Shown in pieces: positions 35,994 to 48,800 of a DNA stretch of 64,000 bases. The position numbers and the translations under genes are program-made. Source of the stretch: Beta vulgaris subsp. vulgaris (lineage: Eukaryota > Streptophyta > Magnoliopsida > Caryophyllales > Amaranthaceae). Every line of letters begins with the position of its first letter. Position 1 is the first letter of the stretch. The stretch is from the NCBI RefSeq assembly GCF_026745355.1, contig NC_079206.1, forward strand, positions 8,469,531 to 8,533,530, written 5' to 3'. The notes beneath the pieces were generated by a model, which was not told where the DNA came from, did not search any database, and saw nothing but the letters and a program-made list of their open reading frames with translations.

Positions 35994-36434
35994 CAGTTGG
36001 TCTTGTAAGAGACCGTCTACTTTTAATTTAAAAGTAGGCGCGGCCCAAGCCCAATATTAAGAAGAGAATAGATCATTTTTCTTAATATAGTGACTACTTT
36101 AATCTATTTAGTGACCATTTTAATCTATTTAGTGACCAGTTTAATCTATTCAATAATAACATTCTTTAATTCATTTAGTGACTGATTTAATCCATTTAGT
36201 GACTAGCTTAATCCATTTTGTAAGACTGACGGACTATTTTTAAAAATTGTTTGTTCTAATTCAAAATTTAGAAGGGAAATAAAAGAAGGAGAAGAGAATG
36301 GACGACTAGGATGGTGCAAGATACCTAAAAAAAGTGTTAGGTTAGAGAGAAATTGAATGGGCTTCTTAGGAGAACGTAGGTTTGCATTGTCTAATTTTAT
36401 ATTAAAATTAGACCGTCTATTATAATAATTTGTG
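35994..36434. mobile_element. Mutator-type MITE, GGTCTTGTAAGAGACC family, copy 2 (441 bp)
   Basis: A perfect 9-bp duplication TTATCGATA flanks it (35985-35993, 36435-36443). The ends carry AGAGACCGTCTA plus self-complementary TTTTAATTTAAAA-like segments as in copies 1 and 3. The interior has several TTTAGTGACYA-type short repeats (about 36105-36210). Confidence 0.92.
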
Positions 36435-36699
36435 TTATCGATAATGCGAAATCTTTCTCCACAAAACGGAATATTGAGAACGGTAAAAAAAAACTTATAC
36501 AAGATGGAGGTGAAAAATCAACATTATCATAAAGAATGAAATTGTTCTGTAATGCAATACGCTTACCATTTTGTTTGAGTAGTTACTATGGTCTGTGATA
36601 CTTGCTACTTCAAATTTTACATGTATTAATCAACCAATACGAATAAATGCCCCATAAATTGTAGAAATAACTGATCGAATTACACAACAAACCTAATGA

Positions 36700-39600
36700 T
36701 GCAATAGCTAATAGCAACGGAGACCAGACTTCAGCTTACTTTTACAAGAGTGTTAAGGGAAGGGCTGTTCGTAACACAATCAAAGCTATAAAGGACACCG
36801 AAGGTAGTTGGGTAACTGACCAACAGCTCATCAGAGACGTTTTTCTCGCAAACTTCAAAAGCCTTTATCAACCAGATGACACTAATAGAAACATGATCCA
36901 AACGGAAGACTCCTTTCTTGGCCCTGTTAAATCCCTTGAACAATGCCACATTGAGCATCTCAACGTTCCTTTTTCTATTGAGGAAATCAAAAAAGCTTGC
37001 TTCTGCTCCAAACCCCTCAAATCTCCGGGTCCAGATGGTATCCCTCCAGTATTTTTCCAAAGAAATTGGCATTTAGTGAGTGAAGACGTCATTAGTTGCG
37101 TTCAATCTTTTATCACTTCAGGCTCTCTTCTTAAGGAGCAAAACAAGACGTTCATCACTCTCATACCAAAGTTAGATCGACCACAAGAGACCAAGGACTT
37201 CCGAACAATCAGTCTCTGTAACTCATCTTATAAGATCATTTCAAAGATGCTGGTTAACAGATTGAAACCTATTATGGGAGAGTTAGTTGACAAATACCAA
37301 AATGCCTTCGTTCCTGGAAGACAAATGTCAGATAACTGCTTTATCTCTCACGAAATCATAAACTGGGTGAGAAAGAGGAAAAAAGGGAATTCGTTTGAGG
37401 GAATTCTGAAAGTGGACTTGAGCAAAGCTTATGACCGAATTAAGTGGGATTTTGTGGAAGCAATGTTGAAAAAGATGAGATTTCCCGAAAAGTGGGTGAA
37501 CTGGATCATGCAATGTATTTCAACAGTCTCCTACTCAGTCTTGGTTAATGGAGAGCCTTCTTCTTTCTTCCACCCCTCAGCGGGTCTTCGGCAAGGAGAC
37601 CCACTCTCATCATACATTTTTATTCTTTGTATGGAAGTTCTTTCAAGAAACCTCTCTCATCTCCAGCAACTAGGAGAGCTACAGGGGCTCAAGATTGCAA
37701 GAGGTGCTCCAACCATTTCGCACCTATTTTTTGCTGATGATGCCCTTTTCTTCTTTAGAGCTCTACCAAAAAATTGCTGGGCTATAAAAAAGGTTCTAGC
37801 CTCTTTCTGCGAAAAATCAGGAGAATCAATAAACTTTGACAAATCGCATGTGATTTTCAGCCCCAACACCCCCCTGAAATTTCTGAAGATCATGAGAAGA
37901 CCCTTAGGTGTTAAAAACAAGGACAAGATCGGAGAGTATCTTGGCTGCCCAATGGAGGTGGATGGAAGAACCACATCTCAATTCAACAGCATCACCTCCA
38001 AGATATCAAGCAAAATCCTTTCTTGGAAATTTTCTTCTCTCTCTCAAATTGGAAAACTTATTCTTATCAACACCATCTTAACTTCAGTAGCAGCAAATAT
38101 AATCTCCATATATATCCTCCCAAGAAATATCTCAAAAAAGATTTCCTCATTGCTTCTTAAATTCTGGTGGTCCACTTCTATGGACAAAACACCTATTTAT
38201 TGGAAAAAAAGGGAGGTTCTGGAAAAGCACAAGTTGGATGGAGGCCTGGGACTCAGAAATATAGAGAGTGTGAACAAAGCCCTATTATTCAATCAGGCTT
38301 GGAGAATTCATAAAAACAAACATTCACTCATTCATGAAATCTACACAGCAAAATATAAAAAGGATCCGGTCCAATTGGCTATGGAGGGCATCGAGGTAAA
38401 AAATTGTTCTTATGCTTTTGGAAGCCTACTTAAAGCCTGCAATTCTTTGAAAAAGGGGATCTACAAAAAACTTGGAAATGGTAACTCCATAAGGATTGAT
38501 AGTGACAAATGGCATTCAAAGTTTAATCTTCGCCCAAAATTTCCAATCAACCATACTTCTAGAGGTAATATTAACTTAGTAGGAGAGTTAATCAACGCAA
38601 ATAGAACCTGGAATGCAACTTCAATCTGGTCTATATTCCCGATGAATTCAGCGAGGGAAATTCTGGCCATGCATATCCCTAGAGAAGAAGTTGAAGATGA
38701 ACTTGAGTGGAGCCACACCAAATCTGGTAACTTCTTGGTCAAGTCAGGGTATTGGCTTCTGCAGAGGAAAAATTCGAATCCAATGGAGTGTACGGGTTTT
38801 TGGAATCGTTTTTGGAAAACGGATATCTTCCCAAAATGGAAGCTTTTCCTCTGGAAAATTTTAAACAATGCAGTTCCAACAGCGGATAACTTATGCAAAA
38901 GGAAAATCAAGGACATCAATCCAATTTGCTGCTTGTGTAACTTGCAACGAGAGTCCCTAGCCCACCTTCTTCGTGACTGTCAATGGTCCCAAAGAATTTG
39001 GAGCTCTTCAATGGGAATTGTCACTTCTCAAGGGGATCACATTAATATACAACAATGGATTAAGAGCTTCCTTAATCTGTTCAAAAAGCGGAAAAAAGAA
39101 GAAGGAAAAGACTTGGAAATCGACTTCATTGCCACGCTGTGGGGCATTTGGTTACATAGAAATGAGGTTATATTTGAGAGAGGCAAACCAAATCCAGGAA
39201 GAATAATGGAGATTATAAAGGAAAATGCCATAAGAGCTAGGAGTCGGATGTCTGGTAGAGATTTAGACAATCAAAACATCCAGAAGGGTTTAAGCAAAGA
39301 GCTCAATTGGACTTGGGGGAGAAGTGTTTCGACCTCGGTCCAAACTTTGGTCGTTGATGGAGCATGGAAGCTGAGCGCCAAAACGGGACAATGGAAAGCA
39401 GCCATAGCATGGAAAAATACCAATAATGACCCAATAGAAGAATTTGCGGGAAAAATTTTCGCAGTCTCGGCAGAGCAAACGGAAGCATATGCAGTTTTAA
39501 GGGCATTACAAGACATGGAATGGAGATGCTCGGAGCTGATAATCAAAACGGACAATCAAGAAATTATCAGAGCTCTTATTAGCTCAGAAAAGACCAACAA

Positions 39601-39788
39601 GGACTTAGATCATATAATCAAGGATATAAGAATGATAGCTAATAGTTTTGCTTTTGTGTGTTGTAAAAAAGTAAAAAGGGAGGAAGTTTTTTAGCACATA
39701 AACTAGCTACATTAGCTAGGAAAAGCTAAGGTTCTTCCTCCAGTTTTTTCTTGCGTTTACCCATTGTCAAAAAAAAAAAAAAAAAAAA
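36700..39788 (+). mobile_element. 5'-truncated LINE (L1-like non-LTR retrotransposon)
   Basis: The coding frame can be followed from about 36700 without an upstream endonuclease domain, so the 5' part of ORF2 is missing. The element ends in a 20-A run (39769-39788) about 75 bases after the stop of its open frame. I did not find a convincing target duplication. It lies between trehalase and NAD+ synthetase, and its 3' end is ~96 bases from the NAD+ synthetase stop codon in convergent orientation. Confidence 0.9.
36893..39694 (+). CDS. LINE ORF2 fragment: reverse transcriptase, zf-RVT, RNase H
   Basis: The uninterrupted 933-codon frame may be read further upstream to about 36700. It contains the reverse-transcriptase core: KSPGPDG near residue 45, a VDLSKAYD motif near 180, GLRQGDPLS near 230, and the catalytic FADD near 280. 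Then follow a zinc-binding RT-associated region (about 635-710, with CCLC and AHLLRDC) and a plant-type RNase H-like domain from about 818 (VVDGAW; later TDNQEI). The endonuclease domain and ORF1 are absent, so it is not autonomous, but the lack of stops suggests recent insertion. The 3' RNase H region looks short: the terminal Asp region is not obvious. Confidence 0.93.
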   Translation: MIQTEDSFLGPVKSLEQCHIEHLNVPFSIEEIKKACFCSKPLKSPGPDGIPPVFFQRNWHLVSEDVISCVQSFITSGSLLKEQNKTFITLIPKLDRPQETKDFRTISLCNSSYKIISKMLVNRLKPIMGELVDKYQNAFVPGRQMSDNCFISHEIINWVRKRKKGNSFEGILKVDLSKAYDRIKWDFVEAMLKKMRFPEKWVNWIMQCISTVSYSVLVNGEPSSFFHPSAGLRQGDPLSSYIFILCMEVLSRNLSHLQQLGELQGLKIARGAPTISHLFFADDALFFFRALPKNCWAIKKVLASFCEKSGESINFDKSHVIFSPNTPLKFLKIMRRPLGVKNKDKIGEYLGCPMEVDGRTTSQFNSITSKISSKILSWKFSSLSQIGKLILINTILTSVAANIISIYILPRNISKKISSLLLKFWWSTSMDKTPIYWKKREVLEKHKLDGGLGLRNIESVNKALLFNQAWRIHKNKHSLIHEIYTAKYKKDPVQLAMEGIEVKNCSYAFGSLLKACNSLKKGIYKKLGNGNSIRIDSDKWHSKFNLRPKFPINHTSRGNINLVGELINANRTWNATSIWSIFPMNSAREILAMHIPREEVEDELEWSHTKSGNFLVKSGYWLLQRKNSNPMECTGFWNRFWKTDIFPKWKLFLWKILNNAVPTADNLCKRKIKDINPICCLCNLQRESLAHLLRDCQWSQRIWSSSMGIVTSQGDHINIQQWIKSFLNLFKKRKKEEGKDLEIDFIATLWGIWLHRNEVIFERGKPNPGRIMEIIKENAIRARSRMSGRDLDNQNIQKGLSKELNWTWGRSVSTSVQTLVVDGAWKLSAKTGQWKAAIAWKNTNNDPIEEFAGKIFAVSAEQTEAYAVLRALQDMEWRCSELIIKTDNQEIIRALISSEKTNKDLDHIIKDIRMIANSFAFVCCKKVKREEVF

Positions 39789-39884
39789 CTTGGAATCCTT
39801 GTCAAAATAAAAAATAACTTGAAATCGAAACATAAAAGAATCCTCCTTTGACATTTGGTATGTTAGCAAACTCAGCATGCTGCA

Positions 39885-42800
39885 CTAGAGTTCTTTAACT
39901 TCGTGATCATCATTCATCTCCTTTACAAGCTCAGTAATTTTGCGGAACTGAAAAGGCCATTTTGAGTTGTACAAAAACTGACGCATATCGAATCTGTTGT
40001 CCTCTGGTGAATAGCTCTTGAAAAAAAAAAAAAAGAATGTACATGAGAATTTAGAATTAACAACATTTTTGTTGTTGTTAAAGAAAACAATGAAAATTCT
40101 TAGGTGACTATATTAATTATGAAAATAGAACACATGTGTATGGAATAAATTTTCAATTACAGAGGTGGGTTCAAAGTTATTCCAAGTCATCGAGTTTTTA
40201 TCGTGTTGAAACCCATTAAATGTCCACTTGTGAGTGTCCCATATTGGAGAGAGAAGAGAGAATAAAATCATTTTATAAAATTAGGAGTTACTCCTCCTAT
40301 CACCAATTGGTTTTAGGATGGAACCTCCTAACTTGTAAGTGGGCTAAACTCTCCTTTTCTTTATTGGGTTACCCAGACTCTCAGGGCCGAAATTTTCACC
40401 ACTTTTCTATAGAAATTTGACAAGGGGAGGGGGGCCGTGACCCCTGTCAAAACCCCTGGCTTCGCCCCTGCTGGCCAAGAGTCATTCGGGAAAAAATATG
40501 TGCAAAATCAATATTCAATACCTCTGCATGGTAGGATGGTGTAAGCACCGTCATTTTGTGTCGGTTAATGGAGTAGTACTTGAAGAAGTACTTCACCTTT
40601 TCTCCGATTTGTAACGGTGTCAAATTTGAACCCCACATATGACAAAGGTTCTGCAGCAAGTTACAATTAGAATACATAGCAAACGCTGGTAGTTTTAACT
40701 CAAATCATATCTCCGATTTCTAGTTGATTTTTCATGATTTGCTCTTTTTTTTTTGTCATGATTTACAAATCACATTTTTTGTTTAGCATTGAGATGAATC
40801 TAACAACATCAAACATATCAAATTTTTCCTCAAGTACAAGTCAGAAGTCACAATAGATAGTCAAAGCTATGCATGTGAATAGTGCTAAAGTTCAAACAAG
40901 TGATTTAATAAAAAACAGAGGAACGATACGCACAATAATATATCTAAGATCTTTATTCATCTGTGTTGTGCATGTGCATATTAAGTTTTGATGATGAAAA
41001 ATAATATAATATGTTTTAGTATGAAAGTGTATAACAGATGGTTGAAAAAGGAATGAATGAAGACTTTGAAAAAATGAAGAATCAAGATTGAAGTCCAAGT
41101 TTATATTCCTAAGTTTAGTTACTTTATGCAGGGCCGTCCTAAACAAATTGGGGGCCCTGTGCAAATATTATTTTAAATTATAAGAGGGGCCCTAAAAAAT
41201 ATTTTAAAAAAAACTATCACTTCCTCTATTTTATTAAATCTTGCTTTATTGAGTTTGAGAACATGTTTTAAGGAGAAGAGAGAGATATACAAAAGAAAAA
41301 ATAAAACTCATATTATTGGGAGAAAAAAAACATTATGCAAATAATTTACAATTTTAAAAAAATGAAAAATGATGTAAGTAAAAATGAACTAAGGAAGTAG
41401 AAAATATATGAAAGATGAAATATATAATCTGAGTATAATATTATGTAATTTTACTTTTCACAAAACCAATGTAATCACATATTGGGAATAAACCAATTAT
41501 AAAGGAGAAACCTTTAATTTTGCATTAATATTGAAGAAGGAAGCTAGCTAACCAAAGTATCTTAAAATAGCCCTGTTGGGATTCGAACATGGGACATGTT
41601 AAAAACAGTGCACTGCAATAAGACGCTCTACCACTATGCTGCAACACAACTTTGTTCCTATTATACACCAATTTAGTTATATTAGCGAAGATAATCTGGA
41701 GGCCCTACTAATTTGGGGGCCCTGTGCGGCTGGGCTGGTTGCACAACCACTTAACCGGCCCTGACTTTATGCAAAGTGTAATGTACTTGAACTAGGTGAT
41801 ATATTATGTGTCAAATATAGAAATATAAAATTAGGATAATTATTATTTTCTTAAAGTTAAGGAAATAAATAATTATGTTAATATTATATATCTATATAGC
41901 AGGAAATTGAAATCCGAAAAGCAAGTTTATCAAAAATGATAAATTTTAATAAAAACGTTTTATAAAAGAATTTTTCATTAAAACGTGTTTTTCGTAAAAA
42001 CCGAGTAAACCAGTAGTTTTCATTAAAACGTGTTTTTGGTAAAAATCGAGTGAAACAGTTTTATAAAAAAATAAGATTTTCGAAAATTGTTTTTGGAAAA
42101 AAGAATTTGAGATAATAAAAGAGTATGAGATAAAAGGAAAATCTTTATTCAAGATATAGATAAACATTGATTTAAGGAATCCTTTTAGAATTGAAGATAA
42201 AGATGAAAAAGGATAAAGTTTATTTTCTAAAAAGAAAAGGTTTATTCCTTAAATTAAGGAGTAAAAGCTAAATATATTTTGAAGGATTTTCGTCCACACC
42301 ATGTACTATAAAAGGGTTTATATTTCATTCTCACAACTCACAATTTTAGAGAGAAAAAATCGGGAACATTAAGAGCTGAAAATAGTTTCCTAAGGCACAA
42401 AGTATAGCATTGTTCGAGTCAGTTTGAGTAACTATTCAACGATTGTAATTGTCCTCTAAATTGCTTGAATAAGAAGCAAGCGTTTGAGGATCTTTTCTTT
42501 CTGTAATTTCATTATTATAGAGAGTAGCAACACTTAGAGTTAAGTGTTTGGGAGCACTACTAGATAGGGTTAGTAGTGGGGGAATCTTATTGTATCAAGG
42601 GTTTGATATTTTAGGATTCAAAGTAAGAAAGAGTTTGGTTTGTGTGGACATAGATCTCAAATGTGAGATTGAACCACGTTATATCTTATGTTCAAGTGTT
42701 GATTTTATATTGTTTGAAGTTTTAGTTTTCGCAAAAAATCAAATCAGAGATTTACGAGTGTTTCGCACAGTGTCTGGCACAGTGCCATAACCAAGTTTTT

Positions 42801-45800
42801 GCAAAAATCGACTAGATCTAGTTACTCAATTCAAACCCCCCTTTTTGAGTGTCACCTTGTGTTCCAACAAGTGGTATTAGAACAGGCTATTCTCATAAGA
42901 TTAATCTGTAGAGAATAGAAGTCATGAACATGCAAGATGACTCTCTAGAGAGACACTCAAAGTGACCAATTTTCAACGGAAAAGACTATGGATGTTAGAA
43001 GGCTAGGATGAGGATCTACATCCAAGGATTGGACTATGAATGCTGGAAAATCATAAGGAAAAGACTGATCCTTATCCAAATCAAAATGCTGAAGGAGAGA
43101 TGGTCGACAAAGATGAAGATGACTACAACTAAGTTGACTATGCAAAAACCCAAAAAAACTTCAAAGCTATGAGTATTCTCCAATATAGAATTGGACCTAA
43201 TGAATACTCAAGGATCTCGGCTTCCACTACAGCAAAAGAAATATGGGACACGTTGGAATTGGCCCACGAAGCTACGAATGAGTGTGGTGAGTTCGATCAT
43301 AGGATTAAAGAATATCCCCTATGGGATGATGAAAAGCCCAAGGAAAAACAAGAGCAGTCTAAGAAAGAATTCAAGAAAGCTATGCATGGTTGCTGCAGTT
43401 TGGGGAGATTCGGACTCTGATGAAGAACAGAGCGTAGCATAGTGCCACGAGGCTAAACTATGTCTGAATGCTGTACAAACAACATTGAAAAAGGCACTGT
43501 GCCAAGACGACTCACATCTATGCTTGATGGCTAAAATTTCGAACTCTCTAGAAGAATTGGAAGATAGTGAAGTAAGCCTAACATCCTTAAAACCCTCAAT
43601 TCATCTTCTTTCAAAAAATCAACTTGTCACCTTGCTTGGAAACGTGATTGATGATTGTTAAAACATGAATGATAATTTTGATATCATGAAAAAGGAAATA
43701 AAAAAACTTGACCAAGCAAAAGACTGGAGTAGAACTGGAATAAGGACTTATTGAAAGAAAATAAAATACTGATGAAAAAGATTGATGAGAAAGACATCGA
43801 GATAAACACACTAAAACACGAAAATTCTCTTGCTGATAACATCGTAAATGACACAGTGCCATCCACTGTATTAGAAGCTCAAAAATCGTGTCTTGAAAAA
43901 CAAATTGAATTATTAAATCATGAGTTAGTTGAACTTAAGAATTCAAGACAGAAATAAAAAATTGTTCCACTAATGCTGCCAAGTGATGCTAAGATAAGTA
44001 AAGAACTTGATATAGTTAAAAGAGATTTAGAAATTTCAAGAAAAAGAAGTAGTGATTTAAATAACTCAGTCGAATTTTTAGAATCACAACTATCTATTGC
44101 TCGAAAAATGCATGAAAAGTGGACTAATGGACTAAATGCTCTAAATCACTTAACTAGCACCACAAACAATGTGAACAAAACTGGTTTAGGATATATGGGT
44201 CAGCAACACAGTGTAAGGCACAATGCCAGAACCTTCGAAAGAGATTTTCGAAAAAGAAAATACGTGGATCTACCTGAATATTTAATTTGCAATTTTTGTG
44301 GAAATGATGGTCACTTAATTGATGACTGTAACATTAAGACAAAACGGATTGCAAAGAATGTTAAATATGTTACTCAAATATGAGTTAGGAAAGATATACT
44401 AGATGCTCAACGAAAGAAAAAAGGACCCAAGCAAATTTGGGTTCCTAAAACTAACAAGTGATCTTTTTGCAGGAAAACGTGAGAGGAAGCCGCCTATGGT
44501 ATCTTGACAACGGCTGCTCAAGACAAATGACTAGTGATAAATCTCAATTCCTCTCACTAGTAGCCTACCATGGAGGGTGTGTCACATTTGGCGATAACAA
44601 AAAGGGATTTGAAAAAGTCGGCAAATCCTTAACACACTCCATAGAGAATGTGATGTTGGTAACACTGGTTTGAAAAAATAATTTGTAAGCATACCACAAT
44701 TGTGTGATCAAGGTAGTTATGTTGAATTTCATGCATGAATGTTTTACAAGATAACTCGTGGCTTTGGGATTAATTTCTGAAAATTTGTTGAGTATTATGC
44801 CTGTTGTCCTTCTTTAAATATGTCAATTAGAGTGTTGATGTGTGTTTTTTCTGAATCTTAGTGAGTAAAGGTCAACTTGATATAAAAAGGACTCATAATG
44901 GTCTAATAATGTTGTCATAATGTCATGATCCTAAGTTGTCGAACTAAAAAGCTATATGATCCTAATAAGTTGCCGAATTTTTGAGCTATGAAATGCAAAT
45001 TCTTTCTCCTATAACAAGTTTGATCTTTAGCTCAATATTCAGATTTTCTATTTATGAGTTTGACATTTGTGTCTCATTATTTCTTTCTTTCATATGTCCC
45101 ACCTAGGGATGGCAATGGGTCCTGGACCCAACCCAAACCCTTCTGGACCCGACCCATTTATAAGGGTCTGGGTCCTAGAGAGCATGGGTCGGGTCTGGGT
45201 CAATGTCCAAAAATGTCAGACCCATACCCGGCCCAGACCCAACCCATAGACCCATATAATAATATATTAAAAAAATTCTAAAAATACTAAAACCCTAATA
45301 CGAGTCTCTATTCTCTAACAGTAACAATCTAAAAAAAAAAGAGGCTAACAACATCCATTTCTTTCTTTCTCTAACTCCATCTCCATGGCTCTAACAGTAA
45401 CAATCCTTCGATCCTTCCTTGTTTCTACTCTCTAACTGGTTTGTTCTCCTACTTTTCTTCATTATCATCACGCATTTCTTTTTTTTTTTTTGGTTTCTGA
45501 TTGCGCGTTAATTTGTAGTTGAATTTGATTGCGTTAACCATACAATCCGGCGACCTCCTGCTCTCCATTCGTCGACGACCAGCCACCTCAACAAGTCAAC
45601 AGTCTCGCAACTCGCAAGTCGCAACTCGCAAGGTATGAATCTACAACAGCCCCTTTCTTTATTTTACTCAAGTCGCAAGGTAATTAGTTTGGTTTAGATA
45701 GAATAATTTGCTACGGTTATAGTGTTATTGTCAAATTTATTGTAATTGTGAAATTTTAGTGCGTTTGAATAATTACCTACTTACTACTGTTAATGAATTT

Positions 45801-48800
45801 AGTTTGAAATTAGCTACTGTTAGTTTGTTAATTATTTTTGTTAATTAGTTTGGTTTGAAATTAGCTACTGTTAATTAGTTTGGTTCAAAATTGTTGTTAT
45901 AGTTTGATAGAAAATGTCACTTCTCCAAAGTGCAAAGTCATTGTCTAGTTGCATAGTGCCTACTGCCTACCTAGTACCTATTATTAATTTGTTATAGACT
46001 TATATTCATTGAACTGGTAATTAGTTGCCACTCTCTAATATCTAGAATTATAGTTTGATAAGTGTTTAAGTATTGCATACTAATATCAGAATTTTCTTGA
46101 TTGCTTTAGTATGGATGAGGGGCAGTCTCAATTTGTACCTCCTCATGCACAAGTAGTGCTTGATTTGGATCCCGAGGAAGAATTGGATCGTTGTGAGGAT
46201 GATCAAGCAGGCACTCAAACTTGTAACAACCAAACTTCTACTACCAAAAAGAACAGAAAACAAACATCGGAAGCATGGGAGTATTTCAATAGGATTGAAG
46301 TAGATGGTGTTGTAAAAGCACAATGTAAGTATTGCAATTCAATACTTTCCGCTGGTAGTTCAAGTGGAACTTCTCACTTACTTAAACATGCAAAGAGTGT
46401 GTGTTCTGGTAGGCATTTGAATCTTGCACCTGGCCAAACTTGTTTGAAATTTAAAAGTGAAGTTGACGGATCAAGTACTTTAGAATTTAAAAGTAAGGAT
46501 AAGGAGCAACTATTTAGTCAAGAAGTATCAAGGAAGGAGTTGGTTAGCATGGTTGTTATGCATGAGTACCCTCTAGCGATTGTAGATCACATTGGCTTTA
46601 AGAGATATTCACATAGCCTCAATCCATCATTCAAAATGATATCAAGGAATACATTAAAGAGTGATATACTTAGAAAGTACAATGAAGATAAGAAATCATT
46701 GAAAGCATTATTGGCGCACAATGGGAGTAGAATATCAATCACCACAGATATGTGGACGGCTTCTAACCAGAAGAAAGGTTACATGGTTGTAACATCTCAT
46801 TTCATTGATCAATAATGGGTCCTCCGGAATCGCACTTTGAGGTAAAATACTTATTTAACATTTTCTTAATTTGGGTGCTATTTGTTTATGTAAATTATAA
46901 ACTTACAATGTTTATATTATTTTGTTATTCTAGGTTTTGTTTTGTTCCATGTCCACATACTAAAGGAATTATTGCCAAAGTTTTGATGGATTCTTTGTCT
47001 CAATATTCTTTGGAAAATAAGATTTCATCAATTGTGGTTGACAATTGTAGCACTAATGATGCAATGATGCGAATTTTGTTGGATAAGTTTGAAAAAAAAG
47101 ACACTTATGTTAGATGGTGATTTTTTACATATGCGTTGTAGTGCTCACATTCTAAACTTAATTGTTCAAGATGGGCTAGATGTGATTAGTTGTGGGATTG
47201 TGAAAGTTCGAGAATGTGTTTCGTTTTGGATGTCAACACCTAAGAGAATTGAGAAATTTGAGGAGGCTAAAGAGATGCTTGAAAAATTTGATAACTATTG
47301 GAAGAATATCAATGGAATTTTGGCCGTTGCTACTATTTTAGATCCAAGGAATAAAATGGATTGTGTTGAGTATTACTTTGGTGAGATCTATGACGGTGAA
47401 GCCGATTTGGAAATAGCAAGAGTTAGAAAAATCCTTGATAAACTTGTGGTTGAATACCAAAAGAAAAGTGTTGGATTGAATAGTGAAGAACCACCAAAAG
47501 GGGCTAGTGGGGGAAATGTCACTCAACCTTCTAGTAAGTGTCAAGAGGATAGAAATGCTCAATCTAAAAAAACAAAGAAGAGAAAGGTTAGTGGGAGGTA
47601 TGAAGTAGACCACTATATAGAGGATGAACCATTACCCGAAGATGATGAGTTTGATATCCTTTATTGGTGGAAAAAGGATATTAAGTATCCAACTTTGAGA
47701 ATGATAGCTAAAGACATTCTTGCTATTCCGGTTTCAACCATGGCTTCGGAAAGTGCTTTAAGTATGGGTGGAAGGGTAGTTAGTCCTCATCGTTCGAGAC
47801 TTGCTTGTACAACCGTGGAAGCATTAATATGTTTACAAAATTGGATGATGGAAGATACTAAAGGTACTATTCTTTGATGCATTTTTTTTTATATATGTCT
47901 ATCTTATACACTTAGCTAAAATAACTCTTTATATGTTATTTTGTATAAGGTAAAATGGAAGGTACTCATGCTTGTTCTACCATTAATGATGACTCTGATG
48001 TTTAAGAAAAGGAACGGGAAGGGGAGGTGATTGATATCATTGACATGGTATGTTTATATATATTAACATTTAAAACATATTATTATATCTACTTATGTTG
48101 ATAATTTATAATTTTTTTTTGTTATTTATGTATTTGTATGATCTTGATGACGATGACATTGATGATGAAATGGAAGAGAACTAGCGATATGGAAGTGAAA
48201 ATTTATGTATTTGAGACTTGAATTCTTGGTGTTATATTGTTATTTTAGCTTGTCTTGAGACTTTGTGAGTTTGGAACATGTGTCTTTGTGATATTGTGAA
48301 GTCTTGTGACTTCATTTGAAAATTGAAACTTTGTAATGTGTATGATATAATTTGTATAGTAAATTGGTAATGCTTCACCAAATATATTCTTGAAAAAATG
48401 TAGTGATCATATTCATAGCAACATGCACTACTAAAATAAGTGTAATAGTGGATAAAAATAAAAAAATAAAAAAAATAAGTGTAATAGTTTTAAAATAAGA
48501 AACTAAGAAGGACCCATTTAGGACCCATGGACACATTAGACCCCGCGGGTCTGGGTCCGGGTCTAGAAATTCTGGACCCAGTGGGTCTGGATCTTAAAAA
48601 AATATAACGGGTCTGGGTCTGGATGGACCCGACCCAGACCTGGCCCATTGCCATCTCTAGTCCCACCTTATCTTCATTTCCTGATTATTATTCTTCTTTT
48701 CTTCACACATTGATCCAAAGTTCAACAAGTGTTTTTAATCTTGATTCACGGTATATGGAGCAAAGACATATTAATAATATAATGAAGAAGAAGACGCATC

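Larger units (their letters stand above)
40964..42868 (+). repeat. 5' LTR (with a hAT MITE inside)
   Basis: It starts TGTTGTGCATG and ends GTGTTCCAAC. Without the 643-bp insertion (element plus duplication) it is ~1.26 kb and matches the 3' LTR along its length, including a TATAAAAGGG promoter-like motif at about 42307 and the CACAGTGTCTGGCACAGTGC segment near the end. The 80-codon frame at 42548-42790 is also present in the other LTR and is not a gene. Confidence 0.93.

Noticed and set aside
36893..39694. Host gene for a reverse-transcriptase-like protein
   Set aside because: FADD reverse transcriptase plus zf-RVT and RNase H with a poly(A) tail is a LINE, not a host gene.
42548..42790. 80-codon frame on the plus strand
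   Set aside because: It lies in the 5' LTR and recurs at 51540-51782 in the 3' LTR, so it is repeat sequence. No domain is recognisable.
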